Origin: Pelagibacteraceae bacterium
Lineage (GTDB): Bacteria; Pseudomonadota; Alphaproteobacteria; Pelagibacterales; Pelagibacteraceae
NCBI GenBank assembly: GCA_002704145.1
Contig: PAFH01000023.1
Span: 1,082-7,209, forward strand
Length of the DNA stretch: 6,128 nucleotides
Reading direction: 5' to 3'
Shown here: one piece after another, positions 1 through 4,712 of the stretch
Position numbering within the stretch: the stretch's first letter is position 1
Layout: every line of letters starts with the position of its first letter
The notes under the pieces: generated by a model
Told to the model about the DNA's origin: nothing
The model's input: the letters and a program-made list of their open reading frames with translations, nothing else
The model's database searches: none
Program-made: the position numbers and the translations under genes

Positions 1-312
1 AAAGCAAAAGAAAAAGGTCTTTTCGATTTTGACTTGTTTTCTTGGATGGCATGGACATGGCAAACTGCAGCTTTTTTTATTTTTATAGCTTTATGTATTA
101 CTGCAATGCTTATTTGGGAAAAAAAAGTTCCCGGAGGCTCACCTAGAAAAGGTATCTTGGGTTTAGATACTACAAGAGGAGATAGATTATTTGTATCACT
201 ACTTGGAAGCGCTTTTATACACTTAGCATGGCTTGGAATAATCGGAAGTGTTTTGTGGATAGCTACTTTAATATGTGTGGGGTATGCTTTTTTAGTTTTT
301 AAGTATGTATAA
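1..312 (+). CDS. DUF2160 small integral membrane protein (5'-partial), glycerol ABC transporter-associated
   Basis: The reading frame is open from base 1, so the gene probably begins before the window. A TTG at 34 or ATG at 46 could serve as start, but in-frame residues before them (ending GLFDFD) look like a genuine hydrophilic N-terminus. The conserved part begins at SWMAWTWQT, followed by the family signatures TTRGDRLF and LLGSAFIHLAWLG. Three hydrophobic segments are visible (about residues 10-27, 53-72 and 73-92 counted from the TTG), so it is an inner-membrane protein. DUF2160 proteins are usually encoded among the permease, ATPase and binding-protein genes of the glycerol ABC transporter (GlpSTPQV type); their exact role is not established. 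Here it is the last plus-strand gene, ending six bases from the convergent prpC. The family call is firm; the link to glycerol uptake is inferred from family context because no transporter gene is inside the window. Confidence 0.82.
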   Translation, partial: KAKEKGLFDFDLFSWMAWTWQTAAFFIFIALCITAMLIWEKKVPGGSPRKGILGLDTTRGDRLFVSLLGSAFIHLAWLGIIGSVLWIATLICVGYAFLVFKYV

Positions 313-318
313 AACTTC

Positions 319-1443
319 TTATCTTTGATTTAATAACATTACTTCCCTTACCTCTTTACCTTTGTACTTTGATAAGGGTCTAATCAGTTTATTAGATGCG
401 TGTTGTTCCATGATATGTGCTGACCAACCAGTAATTCGGGACATTACAAATATAGGTGTATAAAAATCTATATCAATTCCCATCATATAGTATGTTGGTC
501 CGCAAGGAAAATCTACGTTAGGATGAATATTCTTTTTAGCTAACATTACTTTTTCTAAAATTTCGTACATTTTTGGATATTTTTCTTTTTTTAGAAGTTT
601 AGCAACTTTAAACATATAATGTTTCATCGTTGGGACTCTTGAGTCACCAGTTCTATAAACTCTATGACCAAAACCCATTACCACTTTTTTTTTGCTTAAA
701 GCATTTTCTATCCAAGCTTTTGCTTTTTCTGGCTTTCCTATTTCTTTCATCATATGCATTACAGCCTCATTTGCTCCACCATGAAGGGGACCTTTTAATG
801 AAGCTATCGCGCCTGTAATCGCACCATGTAAATCAGATAAGCTGCTAGTGATAGTTCTTGCCGTAAAAGTTGACACATTAAAGCTGTGTTCTGCATATAA
901 AATTAAAGAAATGTCAAAAGCTCTAACTATTTCCTTATCAGGAACTTTGTTAAACATCATTTTAAAGAAATTTTCAGCGAAGGATAGTTTTTTATTTGGA
1001 GATATAATCTTTTTACCTTTTCGACATCTAAAATATGCAGCGACAGCCGTAGGAGTTTTAGCAAATATTCTCATTGCTTTTCTCATATTTGCTTTTGGAG
1101 AGTTATCTTTAGTGTCCCTATCTTCTAAACCCATTAAACTTACACAAGTTCTTATTACGTCCATCGGATGAGCATTCTTTGGCATCGATTGAATGTCTTT
1201 AAGAATTTGCTTTGAAAGCCTTCTTTCAGATCTTTCTTCTTTAATAAATTTTTTAAGTTGTTTTTTATTCGGTAAATCTCCATGCAAAACTAAATAAGCG
1301 ACTTCCTCAAATTCACATTTGTCACAAAGTTCCTGAACAGTGTAGCCACGATAAGTTAATGTACTGAGCTCAGGGACTACATGTGATATTGTAGTTTCAT
1401 CAACTACAATTCCTAATAAACCTTTTTTTATTTCTTCACCCAT
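319..1443 (-). CDS. prpC: 2-methylcitrate synthase / citrate synthase family
   Basis: Citrate-synthase-fold enzyme of 374 residues, the usual length of the short bacterial PrpC-type enzymes. It condenses propionyl-CoA with oxaloacetate to 2-methylcitrate in the cytoplasm. Visible motifs, in order: N-terminal LTYRGYTVQELC (about 29-40); LYAEHSFNVSTF with H186; LKGPLHGGANE with H221; the citrate synthase signature MGFGHRVYRTGDSR (256-269) with catalytic H260; NVDFPCG (309-315) with catalytic D311; SRITGW (335-340) and RPLSKYKG (355-362) for substrate binding. The ATG overlaps the prpB stop by one base (TAATG), and a GAAGGA Shine-Dalgarno lies 8 bases upstream, which fixes the start. Sequence alone does not exclude a role as citrate synthase, since the two activities share all these residues. 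The assignment as methylcitrate synthase rests on the N-terminal pattern, the length and translational coupling to prpB. It is the last gene of the minus-strand operon. Confidence 0.88.
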   Translation of the reverse strand: MGEEIKKGLLGIVVDETTISHVVPELSTLTYRGYTVQELCDKCEFEEVAYLVLHGDLPNKKQLKKFIKEERSERRLSKQILKDIQSMPKNAHPMDVIRTCVSLMGLEDRDTKDNSPKANMRKAMRIFAKTPTAVAAYFRCRKGKKIISPNKKLSFAENFFKMMFNKVPDKEIVRAFDISLILYAEHSFNVSTFTARTITSSLSDLHGAITGAIASLKGPLHGGANEAVMHMMKEIGKPEKAKAWIENALSKKKVVMGFGHRVYRTGDSRVPTMKHYMFKVAKLLKKEKYPKMYEILEKVMLAKKNIHPNVDFPCGPTYYMMGIDIDFYTPIFVMSRITGWSAHIMEQHASNKLIRPLSKYKGKEVREVMLLNQR

Positions 1444-2339
1444 TATTCATGTCCTTCAGTTGAAAAATCTGTAATTTTTTTTCCTGGAGTATTGTATTTC
1501 TCATATTCTACTAATTCGTACAACCTTTTTCTAGTCTGCATTTTGTCTATAATATTATTCTGATGACCATCATCGAATATGGACTTTAAACCTACCTCAA
1601 CATTTTGCATTGCAAGTCTTTGTGTTGAAACTGGATATATAACTAGGTTGTAGCCAAGATTTTCTAGTTGTGTTTTATTTAATAATTTAGATTTACCAAA
1701 TTCTGTCATATTTGCTAACAAATAACCTTTTGAAACTTTTCTTACTTTTTCAAACTCATTTTCATCTTTCATTGCTTCTGGAAATATCATATCTGCACCA
1801 GCATTTTCATAAGCTTTTATTCTTTCTAAGGTTGCGTCTAAACCCTCGACAGAATTAGCATCAGTTCTCGCGATAATTAAAAAGTTTTTATCTTTTCTAG
1901 ATTCTACGCACTCCTTAATTTTTCTAACCATCTCTTCTTTGGAAACAAGTTCCTTATTATCTAAATGACCACATCTTTTTTCTGCGATTTGATCTTCCAG
2001 GTGACAACCTGCTAAACCCCTGTTCTCAAATTCAACAATAGTTTTTTTGCAATTTCCAAAACCAGTATCAATATCAACAATTGTAGGAAGATCAGTGACT
2101 CTTGATATTTGACCACTTCTGTAGCTAACTTGTTCTAAAGTGGTAAGGCCTATATCTGGCAAACCTAAGTCATTAGACATTACACCTCCAGAAACATAAA
2201 CTCCATCAAAACCAATTTCTGCTATTAGTTTCGCACATAACGGATTATAGGCACCTGGAAATCTCAATAATTTCTTTGAACGGAGTTCTTTTACAAAGTC
2301 TGATCTTTTTTCAGAAACTGTTTTTTTTGTAAAGTGCAT
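1443..2339 (-). CDS. prpB: Methylisocitrate lyase
   Basis: 298-residue member of the isocitrate lyase/PEP mutase superfamily, the normal PrpB length (about 295). It cleaves (2R,3S)-2-methylisocitrate to pyruvate and succinate, the last step of the methylcitrate cycle for propionyl-CoA. Visible motifs: YVSGGVMSNDLGLPDIG (48-64) in the substrate pocket; VDIDTGFGN (88-96) with Mg-binding D89 and D91; HLEDQ (113-117); the flexible active-site loop EKRCGH (120-125) with catalytic C123; IIARTDA (155-161) with R158; FPEA (186-189); LANMTEFGKS (208-217); YPVSTQR (235-241); and MQTRKRLYELVEY near the C-terminus. The KRCGH loop and the SKEEMVRKI segment that follows resemble true PrpB rather than PEP mutase or oxaloacetate decarboxylase relatives. 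It lies 41 bases downstream of the exporter gene and overlaps prpC by one base. No clear Shine-Dalgarno precedes the ATG. Confidence 0.93.
   Translation of the reverse strand: MHFTKKTVSEKRSDFVKELRSKKLLRFPGAYNPLCAKLIAEIGFDGVYVSGGVMSNDLGLPDIGLTTLEQVSYRSGQISRVTDLPTIVDIDTGFGNCKKTIVEFENRGLAGCHLEDQIAEKRCGHLDNKELVSKEEMVRKIKECVESRKDKNFLIIARTDANSVEGLDATLERIKAYENAGADMIFPEAMKDENEFEKVRKVSKGYLLANMTEFGKSKLLNKTQLENLGYNLVIYPVSTQRLAMQNVEVGLKSIFDDGHQNNIIDKMQTRKRLYELVEYEKYNTPGKKITDFSTEGHE
1452..1457 (-). promoter_or_regulatory. Shine-Dalgarno of prpC inside the end of prpB
   Basis: The minus strand reads GAAGGA eight bases before the prpC ATG, within the last codons of prpB. It is the clearest ribosome binding site in the window; most other starts here have only A-rich leaders. 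With the TAATG stop/start overlap it indicates coupled translation of the lyase and the synthase. Confidence 0.7.
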
Positions 2340-2348
2340 GTGAGCAGA

Positions 2349-2377
2349 TATATATTAGAGCAATTAATAAAAATCAA
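2349..2377 (-). promoter_or_regulatory. Candidate weak promoter for prpBC
   Basis: In the 41-base gap between the exporter gene and prpB the minus strand carries TTGATT (2372-2377), a 17-base spacer and TATATA (2349-2354), each matching the sigma-70 consensus at 4 of 6 positions. A transcript from here would start almost at the prpB ATG, giving a near-leaderless mRNA, consistent with the absent Shine-Dalgarno. In DNA this AT-rich such matches arise easily by chance, so this is tentative. If it is not real, prpBC is read through from the phosphatase and exporter genes. Confidence 0.22.
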
Positions 2378-2380
2378 AGT

Positions 2381-2980
2381 TTATTTAAGTAGAATAAATA
2401 TAGCAGTAAAAACCAATAGTATTGCAAGAATATACTCAATTATTTTTTTAGTCTTAACGTCGTTGATAAAGAGTCGTAAACTATTTCCAAAAATTGCCCA
2501 AATACAGATAGACGGAAAGCATATTAATGCAGCGGTAACAGTTAAAAAAATAGTAGCTAAATAAAAGTTTTCCTCGGATGGAAAAAAAGCAGACACAACT
2601 GTTATAGCTACAGTCCAAGCTTTAGGATTTATAAATTGAAATAAAGCAGCTTCGTATAATTTTAAAGGTCTTCCGGTTTGTTTCCTGGTTAAACTCAAAG
2701 AACCTAATATTGTCCAACTTAAATATAGTAAATAAAAAAAACATATTATCTTTAAATAAAATTGTAACTGTGGAAATCGAATAAATAAATTTCCTAAACC
2801 TAAACAAACTAGAGATATTTGAATTATATGGCCAGTCGGTATTCCCACTAAATGAGGCAGCGTTCTTACAAAACCGTATTTCATACCTGAAGCGGTCAGC
2901 ATTGCATTATTAGGACCTGGGGTCACAAACATTATAAAATAATATGTTGATAAAGCTGATAATAAAGCAAAAGAAATCAT
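2381..2980 (-). CDS. LysE/RhtB-family amino-acid exporter
   Basis: 199-residue hydrophobic protein, close to the usual length of about 205 for the LysE/RhtB translocator family. It carries the family hallmark TPGPNN (20-25) after the first membrane segment, a helix-breaking G/P-rich stretch near LVGIPTGH (44-51), and the second conserved motif QFINPKAW (115-122). About six hydrophobic segments can be placed near residues 3-20, 42-66, 72-94, 118-134, 140-167 and 179-198. Family members export amino acids or small derivatives (lysine, homoserine/threonine, cysteine, leucine) across the inner membrane; the substrate here cannot be told from sequence. The start ATG overlaps the phosphatase stop (ATGA, four bases), so the two are probably translated together. 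No functional link with the propionate genes downstream is evident; the operon may simply reflect genome compaction. Confidence 0.88.
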   Translation of the reverse strand: MISFALLSALSTYYFIMFVTPGPNNAMLTASGMKYGFVRTLPHLVGIPTGHIIQISLVCLGLGNLFIRFPQLQFYLKIICFFYLLYLSWTILGSLSLTRKQTGRPLKLYEAALFQFINPKAWTVAITVVSAFFPSEENFYLATIFLTVTAALICFPSICIWAIFGNSLRLFINDVKTKKIIEYILAILLVFTAIFILLK

Positions 2981-3639
2981 AGATAGTTATTGATAATTTT
3001 ATCAAAATTTACAAAATCTTTTATTAAGTGTTCGTGCTTAATTTCTTTAGGTGTCTTGCCAGTGTACCCTTCCTCTATCAAAATAAAAGGTAGTTTAGCA
3101 TTAATTGCTGCCATTTCATCAACTTCACTATCTCCTACCATAATTGTTTTTTTTAAATCACCTCCTAATATTTCAACTACATTTGTTAAGTGTCTGGCAT
3201 CTGGCTTATTAAAATCGAAAGTGTCTGATCCTGCGACAAAATCAAAATATTTTATTAGATCAAGTTTAATTAAAAGATCATTCGCAAGTCTTTCTTGTTT
3301 ATTAGTACAAATGGCCATAACTATTTTTTTTGACTTTGCCCATTTTAGAAATTCGATAAGACCGTTTATTGGTTTACTATTCCTGTCGATATTTTTTGAA
3401 TAATAATCAATAAATTCTTTGGTCATATTCTTTTTTAAATTTTCATCATTTATTTTTTCTTTAAAAGATCTTTGCATCATTACCCAAGCTCCTTTTCCTG
3501 CTAGTACTTTAATATCAGCCATTTTTTTTTCTTCATATCCAAATTTCTTCATTACATGATTATGTGCAGCCATTAAATCTGGTGCAGTATTAATAATTGT
3601 CCCATCTAAATCGAATAAAATTGTTAAATTATGAGTCAT
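2977..3639 (-). CDS. HAD-superfamily phosphatase, phosphoglycolate phosphatase-like (Gph)
   Basis: 220-residue HAD hydrolase with all four catalytic motifs: motif I FDLDGT with nucleophile D10 and acid/base D12; motif II CTNK with T112; motif III lysine in FNKPD (K145); motif IV VGDSEVD with D170 and D174. The helical cap between motif I and motif II (about residues 17-90) is the subclass I cap of the Gph/PGMB-like group. Gph hydrolyses 2-phosphoglycolate to glycolate, mainly as salvage; other sugar phosphates or pyrophosphate are possible substrates. In several other alphaproteobacteria, as I recall, gph lies directly upstream of glmU and glmS in the same direction. Here it is next to that pair but divergent, which supports the Gph label and hints at a local inversion. 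It is the first gene of the minus-strand operon and overlaps the exporter start by four bases. No Shine-Dalgarno is visible before its ATG. Confidence 0.85.
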   Translation of the reverse strand: MTHNLTILFDLDGTIINTAPDLMAAHNHVMKKFGYEEKKMADIKVLAGKGAWVMMQRSFKEKINDENLKKNMTKEFIDYYSKNIDRNSKPINGLIEFLKWAKSKKIVMAICTNKQERLANDLLIKLDLIKYFDFVAGSDTFDFNKPDARHLTNVVEILGGDLKKTIMVGDSEVDEMAAINAKLPFILIEEGYTGKTPKEIKHEHLIKDFVNFDKIINNYL

Positions 3640-3664
3640 TTTTAAAGTATTAAAAAGAAATATT

Positions 3665-3693
3665 TTGTGACTTATTTCAGTTACATTAATAAT
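3665..3693 (+). promoter_or_regulatory. Candidate promoter for glmU-C/glmS
   Basis: TTGTGA (3665-3670, 4 of 6 to the -35 consensus), a 17-base spacer, then AATAAT (3688-3693, 5 of 6 to the -10 consensus). Transcription would begin near 3700, about nine bases before the ATG at 3709. If real, it rules out the GTG at 3667 as start. The -10 lies inside an inverted repeat, so a bound regulator could occlude it. This is a consensus match only, in AT-rich DNA. Confidence 0.33.
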
Positions 3694-3697
3694 GTAA
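3681..3697. repeat. Perfect 7-bp inverted repeat (possible operator) in the divergent intergenic region
   Basis: TTACATT (3681-3687), three-base spacer AAT, then AATGTAA (3691-3697), an exact dyad of 17 bases. It sits between the divergent phosphatase and glmU-like genes, on the candidate -10 of the latter and 11 bases before its ATG. Dyads of this size and place are typical of dimeric repressor operators, but a chance palindrome in AT-rich DNA is possible. The arms are too AT-rich and not followed by a T-tract, so a terminator is unlikely. Confidence 0.35.
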
Positions 3698-3708
3698 AGA
3701 AAAATTCT

Positions 3709-4356
3709 ATGAATACAAATAATAAATTAGATAAAGCTAACTCTTATAGGCTTTCACAAGAATTTTTGAGAAATAAAGCTTTAAAAAAAGGAGTCAACTT
3801 AATTGCTCCAGAGACAATTTTTTTATCTAAAGACACACTTTTTGGAAAAAATGTAACAATTGAACCTTATGTAGTTATCGGAGCTAAAGTGAAAATAGGC
3901 GATAATAGTTATATAAAGTCTTTTACTCATATTGAAGGAACCAAAATTGAAACGAATGTAGTAGTTGGTCCTTACGCAAGATTGAGACCGGGCACAATCT
4001 TAAAATCAAATACAAAAATTGGAAATTTTGTAGAAACAAAAAATTCAAATATTAATAACAATTCAAAAGTGAACCATCTTTCTTATGTTGGAGATGCCAT
4101 AATAGGAAAAAATTCTAATTTAGGAGCAGGTACAATTACTTGTAATTATGATGGAGTTAAAAAGTCTAAAACGAAAATATCTGACAATGTTTTTGTAGGA
4201 TCTAATTCTTCCTTAGTAGCTCCTATAAAACTAGATAAAAATTCTATAATTGGAGCCGGTTCAGTGATTACCAAAAATGTTAAAAAAGATTCTTTAGCGA
4301 TGACTAGATCTGCCCAAATAGAAATTAAAAATTACAAAAGAAAAAAGAAAAAATAA
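3709..4356 (+). CDS. glmU: Glucosamine-1-phosphate N-acetyltransferase; GlmU C-terminal domain only
   Basis: 215 residues from the ATG at 3709. It matches only the second half of bifunctional GlmU (usually about 450 residues): the linker [10 protein letters not shown] (normally GVNxRxxLA), then hexapeptide repeats of the left-handed beta-helix. Acetyltransferase signatures are intact: [27 protein letters not shown] (catalytic His plus the conserved Tyr), [12 protein letters not shown] with the following lysines, and FVGSN. The C-terminus is a lysine-rich tail. The predicted reaction is acetyl-CoA plus GlcN-1-P to GlcNAc-1-P for peptidoglycan and lipid A precursors. The N-terminal uridylyltransferase domain (LAAGxGTRM nucleotide-binding motif) is absent; the preceding DNA is a divergent phosphatase gene. 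A GTG at 3667 would add 14 residues, but this region carries the candidate promoter and dyad, and homology starts at the ATG. The stop overlaps the glmS ATG by one base (TAATG). Confidence 0.85.
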   Translation: MNTNNKLDKANSYRLSQEFLRNKALKKGVNLIAPETIFLSKDTLFGKNVTIEPYVVIGAKVKIGDNSYIKSFTHIEGTKIETNVVVGPYARLRPGTILKSNTKIGNFVETKNSNINNNSKVNHLSYVGDAIIGKNSNLGAGTITCNYDGVKKSKTKISDNVFVGSNSSLVAPIKLDKNSIIGAGSVITKNVKKDSLAMTRSAQIEIKNYKRKKKK

Positions 4357-4712
4357 TGTGTGGAATTATTGGAATAGCTAGCAGTAAACCAGTTTCAATT
4401 AATATCATTAACTCATTAAAAAAACTGGAATATAGGGGATATGACTCTGCCGGATTAGCAACAATAAATGAAAATACAATAAGTGAAAAAAAATGTTCCG
4501 GCAGAGTAGAAGAGTTGGAAAAAATACTATTCAAAACACCTTCAGATGGAAATCTTGGTATTGGACATGTTAGATGGGCGACCCATGGTATACCTAATTT
4601 AGTAAATGCACATCCTCATTCATCAGAAATTGTTTCTGTTGTGCATAATGGTATTATCGAAAATTCAGATGAAATTAAAAAAAGATTTAGAGGCCAAAGG
4701 TCTAAAATTTAA
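4356..4712 (+). CDS. glmS: GlmS N-terminal fragment (glutaminase domain, cut by frameshift)
   Basis: Glutamine-fructose-6-phosphate aminotransferase makes glucosamine-6-phosphate from fructose-6-phosphate and glutamine. This frame gives a 118-residue product whose first 109 residues are normal GlmS: Met-Cys start with Cys2 as the N-terminal nucleophile after Met removal, LEYRGYDSAGLA (24-35), HVRWATHG (71-78) with R73 and W74, NAHPH, and VHNGIIEN with N98 and G99. Numbering coincides with E. coli GlmS. After EIKK (106-109) the frame turns into nine unrelated residues and stops at TAA 4710-4712, while the expected protein continues in the +1 frame from 4684. Read literally, this fragment lacks D123 and the whole isomerase half and could not function. 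The ATG overlaps the glmU-like stop by one base, so the pair is cotranscribed and probably coupled. The gene is most likely intact in the living cell, with one A too many in this sequence. Confidence 0.9.
   Translation: MCGIIGIASSKPVSINIINSLKKLEYRGYDSAGLATINENTISEKKCSGRVEELEKILFKTPSDGNLGIGHVRWATHGIPNLVNAHPHSSEIVSVVHNGIIENSDEIKKRFRGQRSKI
4677..4683 (+). other. Frameshift site in glmS: run of seven A
   Basis: The run of seven A sits at codons 108-109 of glmS. With six A the frame reads EIKKDLEAKGLKFKSQTDTE, a natural GlmS continuation in which the conserved aspartate falls exactly at position 123 as in E. coli. With seven A, translation ends nine codons later. The shift needed is +1 (or -2), not the -1 of classic slippery sites. 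Confidence 0.9.

Noticed and set aside
313..318. Terminator between the convergent DUF2160 and prpC genes
   Set aside because: Only six bases separate the stops, and no GC-rich hairpin or paired T-tracts are present there or in the flanking gene ends.
630..1171. Plus-strand open frames at 630-818 and 848-1171
   Set aside because: They lie entirely opposite prpC, have low-complexity hydrophobic translations and no recognisable family; they are antisense shadows.
2334..3403. Open frames at 2334-2564 (+), 2622-2807 (-) and 2990-3403 (+)
   Set aside because: They overlap the exporter and phosphatase genes in other frames. The real genes have complete motifs, while these translations show none.
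3667..3708. GTG at 3667 as the start of the glmU-like gene
   Set aside because: It adds 14 residues overlapping the candidate promoter and inverted repeat, and recognisable GlmU homology begins at the ATG at 3709. It is not formally excluded; the segment may be a remnant of the lost N-terminal half.
4325..4534. Minus-strand open frame opposite the start of glmS
   Set aside because: It is antisense to the conserved glutaminase N-terminus and has a composition typical of the complement of A-rich coding DNA.
4677..4712. Programmed -1 frameshifting in glmS at the A-rich heptamer
   Set aside because: The downstream GlmS frame requires skipping one base (+1) or going back two; a -1 slip on A AAA AAG does not reach it. 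I saw no stimulatory hairpin or internal Shine-Dalgarno, and a regulated short product lacking the isomerase domain makes little sense.
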